From DATDIC01 sp963764525 (GTDB taxonomy: Bacteria; Pseudomonadota; Alphaproteobacteria; Acetobacterales; Acetobacteraceae), in assembly GCA_963764525.1 (NCBI GenBank), contig CAVXTC010000020.1, positions 62,001-126,000 of the forward strand: a stretch of 64,000 nucleotides of DNA. The letters run 5' to 3'. Within the stretch, counting starts at the first letter, position 1, and each line of letters opens with the position of its first letter. The translations under genes and the position numbers were made by a program. A model generated the notes under the pieces. It was not told the DNA's origin. It saw nothing but the letters and a program-made list of their open reading frames with translations, and did no database searches. Below are positions 56,322 to 64,000 of this stretch, one piece after another.

Positions 56322-57729
56322 ATGGCGACCGCCGCATTGTACGCGCCCCCCAGCCCTCCGGTGCCGTCCGGCGAGTTGTCGCTGCCGCGCTTCCTGCGCG
56401 CCATCCGGACCAACGCGCTGACCATGTGGCCCGTCGCCGCGTACGAGCAGGATTTGCGCACGCGCCGGCTGCTCGGTCGCACCTACATGCTGCTGAACAG
56501 CCCGGCGGCGATCCATCGCGTGCTGGTCGATAATCCGGGCAATTACCGCCGCTCCCCCGCTTCCGTGCGCATCCTGCGGCCGATCACCGGCAACGGCCTG
56601 CTGCTGAGCGAGGGCGAGGACTGGAAGCTGCAACGCCGCACCATCGCCCCGGCGCTCGCCCCGCGCGTGATGCCGATGCTGGCGCGCCACATAGCCGCGG
56701 TCGCACAAGAAACCATCGCCACCTTGTCCGCGCAGGCGGACGACCCGGTGAACCTGCTCGCGGCAATGGAGGGGACCGCGCTGGAAATCGCCGGCCGGTC
56801 GATGTTTTCGTTGGAAATGTGGCAGTATGGCGCGGAGATGCGCTCGCGGATAACCTTGTATGGGCTGCGCTGGGCGCGCCCGCATCTGTTCGACCTGCTG
56901 CTGCCGCCGGCGATCCCGACCATACGTGACCTGTTTCGCCGCCGGTTCCACACGCGTTGGATGCGCTTCATGGACGGGATCATGCAGGCGCGCATGCAGG
57001 CCCCTGCGGCCGACGACGCGCGTGACCTGTTCGATCTTCTGCGGGCTGCGCGCGACCCGGAAACCGGGCGCGGCTTCAGCCACGACCAGCTTCGCGACCA
57101 GACCGCGACGATGATGCTGGCCGGACATGCGACAACGGCGGTGACCCTGTTCTGGGCCTTGCTGATGTTGTGCGGGGCGCCGGCCGAGCAGCAGCTTATC
57201 GCCAATGAAGTGCGCGGCGTCGATCTTGGTCCGGACTGCGCTGCCGCCGCATTGCCGGGCCTGGTGCGCACGCGCGCGGTGATCCATGAAACATTGCGAC
57301 TGTATCCGCCCGCCTTCACGATGGCGCGCGCCGCGATCGGTCCGGACCGAGCCGGGGACATCGACATTCCGGCCGGCGGCCATCCTGATGATCGCGCCCT
57401 GGGTGCTGCATCGGCATCGCCGGCTCTGGCGCGATCCGGAGCTGTTCGACCCTTCGCGCTTTCTGCCGGACGCGCCGCCGCCGCCGCGCTTCGCCTATTT
57501 GCCGTTCGGCGCCGGCCCGCGCGTCTGCGTCGGCGCGCAGTTCGCGCTGACGGAGGCAACGCTGGTGCTGGCGGCCCTGATCCAGTCGTTTGAGGTGGCG
57601 CTGGACGACCCCCGCCCGGTGCTGCCGGTTGCCGTCGTAACCACTCAGCCCGACCACCCGCCGCGGTTCCGCCTGCGCAAGCGCGCCGCGTCTTTGCCAC
57701 CGACTCAACTGATCATGGAAGCAGCCTGA
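56322..57729 (+). CDS. Cytochrome P450, one frameshift
   Basis: About 469 residues. The I-helix oxygen-activation motif is AGHATTA (267-273). The K-helix ExxR reads ETLRLYPPAF. The heme-binding loop FGAGPRVCVGAQFA provides the Cys thiolate. One extra G at about 57378 separates DIPAG from ILMIAPWVLHRHRRLW. Sequence and length fit the soluble class-B/CYP4-like bacterial forms acting on fatty or terpenoid substrates. The redox partner is not in the window. The M20 gene starts 2 bases after its stop. Confidence 0.92.
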
Positions 57730-57730
57730 C

Positions 57731-58907
57731 ATGCCAACAGCAATCGAAGAAATCCGCCGCTATCACCCCGAGCTGACGGACATTCGCCGCGACATCCACG
57801 CCAACCCGGAACTCGGGCTGGAGGAGCACCGCACGGCTGAAATCGTGGCGCAGAAGCTGGAGGAATGGGGCATCGAGGTGCATCGCGGCGTCGGCGGCAC
57901 CGGCGTGGTGGGCGTGCTGCGCTCCGGCAACGGGCACGGGCGCATCGGGCTGCGCGCCGACATGGACGCGCTGCCGATCGAGGAAGCCACCAACCTGCCG
58001 TACAGCAGCCGCGCGCGCGGCACGATGCACGCCTGCGGCCATGACGGGCACACCACCATGCTGCTCGGCGCCGCGCGCTATCTGGCCCAGACGCGCGACT
58101 TCAACGGCACCGTCAACTTCATCTTCCAGCCTGGCGAGGAAGGTATCGGCGGCGCGCTGGCGATGCTGAAGGACGGGTTGTTCCAGCGCTTTCCCTGCGA
58201 CGCGATCTTCGGGATGCACAACCGGCCCGGCATGCCGGTCGGCCAGTACGGCATCGCCCCCGGTGCCGCGATGGCGGGCGGCGCGTTCTTTGACATCGCC
58301 ATTACCGGCCGGGGCGCCCATGGCGCACGACCGGAGGAAAGCATCGATCCCGTTCTGGTGGCCTGCCACATCGGCGCGGCGCTGCAATCGATCGTTGCCC
58401 GCAACGTGCCGCCGCGCGACACGGCGGTGCTCAGCATCACGCGCATCCATGGCGGCGACGCCTACAACGTGATCCCGGAGACGGCGACGTTGTCGGGCAC
58501 CGCGCGCACCATGCGGCGGGAGACGATGACTTTGATCGAGCAGGGGATGCAGCGGATCGCCACCAACATCGCGGCCGGCTTCGGCGCCGCCGCCTCGGTC
58601 GATTTCCGCCTGATCTTTGCGCCGTTGATCAACCACCCCGAGCACGCGAAGGAAATCGCCGACGCGGCGGCCGAGCTGGTGGGTGACGCAGAACGTCGAT
58701 CGCAACAAGCCGCCGGCGGTCGCGTCGGAGGATTTCAGCTTCATGCTGGAGCAGGTGCCCGGCGCATACATCAATCTGGGCAACGGCGAAAGCAGCGCGC
58801 CGGTCCACAACCCGAAATACAATTTCAACGACGAGGCGATCCCGTACGGATCGGCGCTGTACGCCCGGCTGGTGGAACGCAAGCTCGCGCGCGACACCGC
58901 AGCGTGA
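57731..58907 (+). CDS. M20 family amidohydrolase (hippurate hydrolase-like), one frameshift
   Basis: About 391 residues. Metal-binding motifs are MHACGHDGHTTMLL and NFIFQPGEEGIGGALAML; LRADMDALPIEE and GRGAHGARPEESIDPV are family blocks. One extra G at about 58685 leads to NKPPAVASEDFSFMLEQVPG and the normal end. These enzymes remove acyl groups from N-acyl amino acids such as hippurate. The adjoining P450 and thiolase genes suggest catabolism of an acylated amino acid or aromatic amide, which is an inference. Confidence 0.92.
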
Positions 58908-59768
58908 TCCCGGCTACCGCGGCCGACTGATCGCACCGGTCATTGCCGCGGCAGTGGGATCCAACTCCCGACGCGACCGACAACTCCAAAACCGTTGGCG
59001 GATCGCGCCTCGGCTTCACCGGGACTTCGTCAGAACCGAGACCCGTGACCGCTTTGCCAGGTTATCCATTTCTTTACCGGGTGGGCCCATGTCCCGGCAC
59101 CGACGCCAGGCGTCACGACCAGAAGGCGGACAAAAGGTCAGCAAATCGGCAACAGACCCAAATCGGCAACAGACCAAGGATCCAATTCCATGATCTCAAT
59201 CGCCCCGGTTTCCACCAGCCCCGCCCTTGCCACCCCAGCGACGCCACCCTCAACGCCTCGGCCCGCCGAGACAGTGATGGTGACAACGACGGCACCACGG
59301 CGGCCGCAGCCTCGGCCGCGCAGCAGTCTCCGAGTTCGCGCGCTCGATATCCACGCATAGTCGCGCCGGCGATACTTGATCCGGCAATCGCGATCAATAT
59401 CAGGCGGCGAAATCATTGACGCTCGGATCAGCCGTCGAAAGGATTGACCCTCTATCGTCATTCCTGCGAAAGCGGGAATCCACGGGCTCGCTCACAAAAT
59501 CGGAGCGGCTCGTGGGTGCCAGCTCTCGCGCGTAGGCGCGAATTAAGCGGTAACGGCATTTACAGCCCTCATGTCGCGCGGCCCGTCGTTGCGACGAGCG
59601 CCGTCTTCGGCACAAAGGTCGCCAAGGCTCACGAAGGCCACCAAGCGATTTCTTGCAACCTTCTTAGCGACCGTCGTGAGCTTTGGTGAACTTTGCGTCG
59701 CATTCTCCTGATGGCACCGCATCTCGGGAAGGCCTGGCATAATGGCGGAACGCCTGGCCGCGGCGCTA
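58908..59768. other. Intergenic region with repeats and a possible small ORF
   Basis: An 860-base gap. It holds a tandem 16-base repeat aaatcggcaacagacc (59143-59158 and 59160-59175), a third copy of the 18-base palindrome (59461-59478, one mismatch) and an imperfect aaggtcgccaagg... inverted repeat near 59610-59700. A 56-codon ORF (59190-59360) is described separately. Nothing else coding was recognised. Confidence 0.6.
59190..59360 (+). CDS. Possible small protein with DSDGDNDG motif in a shifted frame
   Basis: The ORF from ATG 59190 to TAG 59360 (56 codons) starts MISIAPVSTSPALA and ends ALDIHA. Its middle reads as low-complexity in frame, but one frame over gives NASARRDSDGDNDGTTAAAA, a calcium-binding-like acidic motif known from short Ala/Ser-rich proteins. 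Two compensating indels would restore a coherent protein. Given the indel rate in this window that is plausible, but the evidence is thin. Confidence 0.35.
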   Translation: MISIAPVSTSPALATPATPPSTPRPAETVMVTTTAPRRPQPRPRSSLRVRALDIHA

Positions 59769-60830
59769 GGGCCGAATCACCCTGAGTGGAATCGGGGCTT
59801 CCGAAACGGGGTCGATCTGTAATTCATGGGCTTCCTGGTGAGGTTGAGCCGGGGGCGAGATGAGTTGGCGTCGAGGGCAGTCCTATTCGGAACACCTGAG
59901 GGACCGGGTGTTGGCGGCGGTGGATGGCGGGCTGGGCGCCAATCCGGCCGCCAAGGTCTTCCAGGTGAGCATGTCGTGGATCTACAAGGCGCGCGCCCGG
60001 CGGCGGAGTACCTGGGGAGACCACGGCCCGTGCCCAGTGTAACCATGTGCCGCCCAGGCTGGCACCGCAGTATGAGGCGATCCGTGCCAAGGTCGCGGCC
60101 GAACCGGACCTCACGTTGATGGAATTGCGGGAGTGGGTGAAGCGCGAGCATCAGGTGTCGATCAGCCATGGCGGGATGCACAAGACGCTGGCCCGGCTCA
60201 AGTTGACGCGAAAAAAAAGACCCAGCACGCCGCTGAACAAAAGCGCGCCGACGTTGCCGCGGCGCGAACCGAGTGGCGAGCGAACCAGCCGAAGCTGAAC
60301 CCGGCCCGGTTGGTCTTCCTCGACGAGACCTGGGTCACCACCAATATGGCGCGCCGCTATGGCCGTGGCCCGCGCGGACAGCGAGTGATCGGCTACGTGC
60401 CGCACGGCCACTGGATGACCTCGACGTTCCTCGCCGGCTTGCGCCACGACGGCATCACCGCTCCCTGCCTGTTCGACGGCGCCATCAACGGCGAGCTCTT
60501 CCTCGCCTACATCGAGCAGCAGCTCGCTCCCACGCTGACGCCGGGCGATGTCGTGATCATGGACAATCTCCGCTCGCACAAAGTCACTGGCGTGCGCCAG
60601 GCGATCGAGGCACGCAGCGCCAGCCTGCTGTACCTGCCGCCGTATTCTCCCGATCTGAACCCGATCGAGCAGGCGTTCTCCAAGCTGAAGGCGATGCTGC
60701 GTAGCGAGGGCGCACGCAAGATCGACGCCCTCTGGTCGGCGGTCGGGCGGCTACTCGACCGCTTCACCGCCAAGGAATGCGCCAACTACCTTGCCCATGA
60801 TGGCTATCGCGAGTCAGGGTGATTCGGCTC
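59769..60830 (+). mobile_element. IS630-family insertion sequence, complete
   Basis: A 1062-base element. Its 17-base ends are gggccgaatcaccctga (59769-59785) and, inverted at 60814-60830, gagccgaatcaccctga, with one mismatch. TA dinucleotides flank both ends (59767-59768 and 60831-60832), the target duplication of the IS630/Tc1-mariner group. It encodes one DDE transposase. It lies in intergenic DNA between the M20 gene and the sugar ABC operon and interrupts no recognisable gene. Confidence 0.9.
59860..60822 (+). CDS. IS630 family transposase, two frame changes
   Basis: About 320 residues. The N-terminal helix-turn-helix reads YSEHLRDRVLAAVDGGLGAN. A shift at about 60012 leads to VPPRLAPQYEAIRAKVAAEP. 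A second change occurs at an A8 run (60211-60218), a slippery A-AAA-AAA-G site that could be a programmed -1 frameshift, and leads to QHAAEQKRADVAAARTEW. The DDE catalytic residues are in VFLDETW, VIMDNLRSH and DLNPIEQAF. Length and ends are intact, so the element may be active if the first shift is an artefact. Confidence 0.9.
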
Positions 60831-60982
60831 TAATGCAGCGCCTATGCGCGAAGGTGGGCATGACGATGGCAAAGTCGGTCGTTCCGCCGCTTACTATAAC
60901 ACGGATACACCCAGCCGCTAATGCGTTCTCCCGCAAGACAGTGACTTGTAAACTTCTCGCTCTCTTTTTCAGTAGCACAAAT

Positions 60983-61754
60983 CTACCGCACGCTTTCCGT
61001 CACCCTCACCCCAGTAATCAACCCCAGCACGTCATTCATCGCTGCCTCCCGCGTCAGCAGGTCGCCAACCTGCCGGCCATGGCGCAGCACGAAGATCCGG
61101 TCCGCCACCTCGAACACCTGCGGGATGTTGTGGCTGATCAGCACCACGCCGATCCCCCGCTCCTTCACCCGCCGGATCAGCTCCAGCACGCCGCGCGATT
61201 CGCGCACGCCCAGCGCAGCCGTGGGCTCGTCCATGATCACCACCTTGCGCCCCCAGGAAATCGCCCGCGCCACCGCGACGCTCTGCCGCTGTCCGCCTGA
61301 CAGCAGCCCCACCGCCTGACGTACCGAAGTCAATCCCACCTGCAACGAGGCAATGTGCGCCGTCGCTTCCCGGCGCATCGCCGCCTTGTCCAGCCGCCAG
61401 CGATTCCACCACCGCGTGCCGGTGATCTCCGCGGCCGAGGAACAGGTTCGCCTCCACGTCCATGTGCGGTACCACTGCGAGATCCTGATACACCGTCTCG
61501 ATCCCCAGCGGCCGCGCCTCCAGCGGCGAGGCGATCCGCACCTCGCGCGCCTTCGAACCGGATCGTGCCGGCGTCGGGCTGCACCGCGCCCGACATCACC
61601 TTCACCAGCGTCGATTTGCCGGCGCCGTTGTCGCCGACCAGCCCGACGATCTCCCCGGCACGCAGCCGAACGACACGCCGTCCAGCGCATGCACCGGGCC
61701 GTAATGCTTGACAATGCCATCCAGCTCCAGGATCGGGCTGCCGGCATGTATCAC
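60983..61754 (-). CDS. Sugar ABC transporter ATP-binding protein, about three frameshifts
   Basis: A single-domain ATPase of the ribose/xylose transporter class, about 257 residues. Text pieces: SPILELDGIVKHYGPVHALD, then VGDNGAGKSTLVKVMSGAVQ (Walker A), then LGIETVYQDLAVVPHMDVEA (Q-loop), then LLSGGQRQSVAVARAISWGR (signature) and VVIMDEPTAALGV (Walker B). Shifts are at about 61670, 61550 and 61400. The GTG start at 61754 overlaps the stop of the binding-protein gene. The stop at 60983 ends the operon. Confidence 0.88.
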
Positions 61755-62771
61755 ATGCAACCGAGCGGCGGCTCCTTGAACGCCTCGGCGGCGCCCGCCG
61801 GCGTCTCCGCCTGTTTCCACTTGGCGATCCACGCATCGACATTGTCGGCGGTGACCACCGGCATCGCCTGCGGCACCAGCGCCGGATAGTGGCAGGAACT
61901 GTTGGTCAGCAGATTGTGCAGGATCGACACGGTCTGGTAGCCCCATCCCCAGTAATCCTGGCCGACCAGCGCCTGCACGTAGCCTTCCTTCACGAACGGC
62001 AGCTCCGGTGCCAGCACGTCGGTGGTGATGATCTTCACCTTGCCCTTGTTCTTCGCCACTTCGGGCAGCGCACTCATCTTGCCGAAGAACGGCACGCCGG
62101 CAACCATCAGGATGGCGCCGGCGTCGGGATGCGAAACCAGCAGGTTGTTGGTGAACTGCTGCGCCTTCACCAGATCGTCGTCATGAAAGAACGGGCCGAT
62201 CGTCTTGATGCCGGGATAAGCTTTCAGCGCGTCGGTCGCGCCCTTCAGCCGGGCGTTGAGGTTCGTCGCGCCTGGCCCGCCGCTGACCAGGATCACCGTG
62301 CCCGAGTTGCCCATGAACTTGACCGTCTGCTCGGCCAGCGCGCGGCCCATGCCGACGCTGTCCACGCCGTAGAACAGACTGGCGCTTGCTGTCGGGCACA
62401 TCCGAATCCCAGGTGATCACTTTCATTCCCTGTGCGACCGCCTGCGCGATCGGCCCCACCAGCGGCTGCGGCGCATTGGCATCGACCGCCATGCCGTTCA
62501 CATGCCGCGCGATCAGCCCGGCCAGGATCTGCGCCTCCTGGTTGGCGTCCGAGGTGGAGGATGCGGTCCAGACCACATCCACATCGCCCAGTTCCTTCGC
62601 CCGCAGATCGGCACCGTAATGGGCGTAGTAGAACACCGGATTGTCCAGCGCCTTCGGGATCACGGCGATCGACAATTTGGCGCCGCGGGCAACGAACGGG
62701 CAGGCCAGACCGCCCGCCAATGCTGCCCCGCCGGCGAGGATCGCACGACGGCCGATAGCTTGTTTGCTCAT
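61751..62771 (-). CDS. Sugar ABC transporter substrate-binding protein, one frameshift
   Basis: A periplasmic binding protein of the RbsB/peripla_BP_4 type, about 339 residues. The signal (AIGRRAILAGGAALAGGLAC) has a twin-arginine look. The mature part starts LSIAVIPKALDNPVFYYAHY; DANAPQPLVGPIAQAVAQGM and TWDSDVPDS follow. An extra base at about 62390 leads to ASLFYGVDSVGMGRALAEQT and VILVSGGPGATNLNARLKG. It resembles rhamnose- or autoinducer-type binding proteins; the sugar is unknown. Gene order is permease, binding protein, ATPase. Confidence 0.9.
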
Positions 62772-62791
62772 TTCCTGGTCCCTCCTGTCGT

Positions 62792-63813
62792 TCACGCGCT
62801 TCGCACTGCTTCCAGCCGCTGGCGCACCACGTCCAGCGTGGCGGCGGCGCCGATCACCAGCCCGGTGATCAGCTCCTGCCAGTACCCGGCCAGCCCAAGC
62901 AGCACGATGCCATTGTTGATAACACCCAGAAGCGCGGCACCTACCAGCACGCCCGGAATGGTGCCGCGCCCACCATACAGGCTGGTGCCGCCGATGATCA
63001 CCGCGGCGATCACCTGCAACTCGTAACCAGTGGCCGCATCGGGCAGCGCGGTCCCCGCCTTGGCGGTCAGCAGCACCCCGCCGAGCGCGGCCAGCAGCCC
63101 GGACAGCAGATACATCGCGACCTTCACACGCTCGACCTTCAGCCCCAGCAGCCGGGCGGCCGCCTCATTGCCGCCCACCGCATAGACGTGCCGGCCGAAC
63201 GCGGTCTGGTTCATCAGCACCGTCAGCAGCACGCCGATCGCCAGCATGATCAGTCACCGGAACCGGCACCAGCCAGACCGTCGCGGTGCCGAGGGCCGAG
63301 AAAGCCCGGCCGGCGACATCGTCGGGCGGTGTGACAGCGGCGCCGGAAACCATGCCGTACGTCAGCCCGCGCACGATGCTGAGCGAGCCCAGCGTCGCGA
63401 TGAACGGGTTGAGCCGGATGCGCGTGACGGCGAACGCGTTGATCGCGCCGACCACCAGGCCCGCCGCCAGGCCTGCGATGACCGCGATCACCGCGCCGCC
63501 GCCGGCCGACAGCACCAGCGCCGCGATTACCCCGGCCAATCCCATCGTCGAGCCGACCGCAAGATCGAGCCCGCCGCCGATCATCACGATCGCCTCGCCA
63601 AATCCGGCGATGCAGATCCAGGAGAAATACACCGCAACATTGCCGAGGATATTGCGATGCGGTGAGGAAATACGGGGAGACAAAGCTGATCGCGGCGGAC
63701 ACCGCGACCAGGGCGACCAGCACGCCGGCCCAGGGCACCAGGACGAGCTGCGAGGCCCTCGGCACCCTAGGCAACGTCGCTTCCGACCCGATCCCAGTTG
63801 TCTGTTGGCGCAC
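62792..63813 (-). CDS. Sugar ABC transporter permease, two frameshifts
   Basis: A BPD_transp_2 (RbsC-like) permease of about 340 residues with eight or more membrane helices. It starts MRQQTTGIGSEATLPRVPRA; the first helix VPWAGVLVALVAVSAAISFV follows. A shift at about 63655 leads to GEAIVMIGGGLDLAVGSTMG and AFAVTRIRLNPFIATLGSLS. A second at about 63250 leads to LMNQTAFGRHVYAVGGNEAA, the RHVYAVGGN family motif, and VIIGGTSLYGGRGTIPGVLV. It is 20 bases upstream of the binding-protein gene. Confidence 0.9.
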
Positions 63814-63942
63814 TCGGACGTTCCTCTGTGTCGCGGATGCTCGGTCCGGGCCGCGACGGCAGTCAAGCCTGTGGTCGGTCTATCGAACCGAGCACCCCCT
63901 CCGGCGTTCCTGCCACGCTCCGCAGCGAAGCGTCATATCCAA

Positions 63943-64000
63943 ATGAGCCAGTCCGACACCGACCAACTTCGTGATTTGCGCGCCGAGGTCGATAAAATCG
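63943..64000 (+). CDS. Start of a probable chorismate mutase, cut by window edge
   Basis: Only 19 codons are visible, MSQSDTDQLRDLRAEVDKI. The LRxLRxEVDKID-type opening is typical of the AroQ helix 1 of chorismate mutases, including those fused to or encoded near histidinol-phosphate aminotransferase or prephenate genes in Acetobacteraceae. The call rests on this short stretch alone. Confidence 0.5.
   Translation, partial: MSQSDTDQLRDLRAEVDKI

Noticed and set aside
60831..60982. Gene disrupted by the IS630 element
   Set aside because: Sequences on both sides of the TA flanks do not join into a recognisable frame.
1..64000. CRISPR arrays, rRNA and tRNA genes
   Set aside because: No regularly spaced repeats, no rRNA text and no convincing tRNA cloverleaf were seen by eye in the intergenic gaps.

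Overview
This is a GC-rich (roughly two-thirds G+C by eye), gene-dense chromosomal window from an alphaproteobacterium. A CtrA cell-cycle regulator beside flagellar fliI, an alphaproteobacterial-type short NAD kinase, a membrane-anchored cytochrome c and the general gene style point to Rhodospirillales, most likely Acetobacteraceae. That placement is inferred from protein style, not from a marker gene. No rRNA, tRNA or CRISPR array was found.

Layout. 1-3215: a partial SDR oxidoreductase, a secreted protein, aat, a CHRD-domain protein and a 1-Cys peroxiredoxin. 3366-10869: a catabolic operon with a peptide-type binding protein, a DUF2255 protein, hydantoinase/oxoprolinase A and B, a CDGSH protein and an enolase-superfamily enzyme. 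A low-GC remnant of a nucleotidyltransferase gene splits hyuA from hyuB. 10906-18000: Uma2, SDR, ackA, CBS-BON protein, cytochrome b, an MFS exporter, pheA, kdsB. 18164-25465: cytochrome c, hisN-type phosphatase and a yejABEF-type oligopeptide ABC operon. 25794-33283: NIPSNAP, FkbM methyltransferase, fhs, phnW-type aminotransferase, fragments, nitrilase, NAD kinase and a broken ccdAB pair. 33356-38636: ctrA, fliI, fliJ-like gene, UDP-glucose dehydrogenase, glycosyltransferase. 38545-44726: sugar or sugar-acid oxidation genes (GMC oxidoreductase, gluconate dehydrogenase subunit 3, membrane protein, enolase-family dehydratase, TPP enzyme). 44925-45906: two stress-type small proteins.

46757-54315 is the most interesting region. 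It is a tightly coupled operon of an acyl carrier protein, an acyl-CoA dehydrogenase-like flavoprotein, an amino acid:[carrier protein] ligase (a tRNA-independent seryl-tRNA synthetase relative), a DUF1839 protein, a GH2 beta-mannosidase-like enzyme and a double alpha/beta hydrolase. A sigma-54-like promoter lies upstream, and a 55-residue ORF sits between two hairpins downstream. I read it as an aminoacyl-carrier-protein pathway: an amino acid is loaded on the carrier, possibly oxidised there, and passed to an unknown acceptor, perhaps by DUF1839.

54634-58907: a Zn-ribbon/OB protein, a thiolase, a P450 and an M20 amidohydrolase. 59769-60830: a complete IS630-family element with inverted repeats and TA flanks. 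60983-63813: a ribose-type ABC transporter. The window ends at the start of a probable chorismate mutase.

About half of the genes, including pheA and ackA, carry one or more single-base frameshifts inside otherwise well conserved protein sequence, and most act as one extra base. The simplest explanation is residual sequencing or assembly indels, so these genes are annotated across the shift and treated as probably functional. Genes that have actually lost sequence (the nucleotidyltransferase remnant, ccdB, the metallophosphoesterase) are called pseudogenes. The Uma2 gene is also filed as a pseudogene because several shifts disrupt it and its status is undecided.
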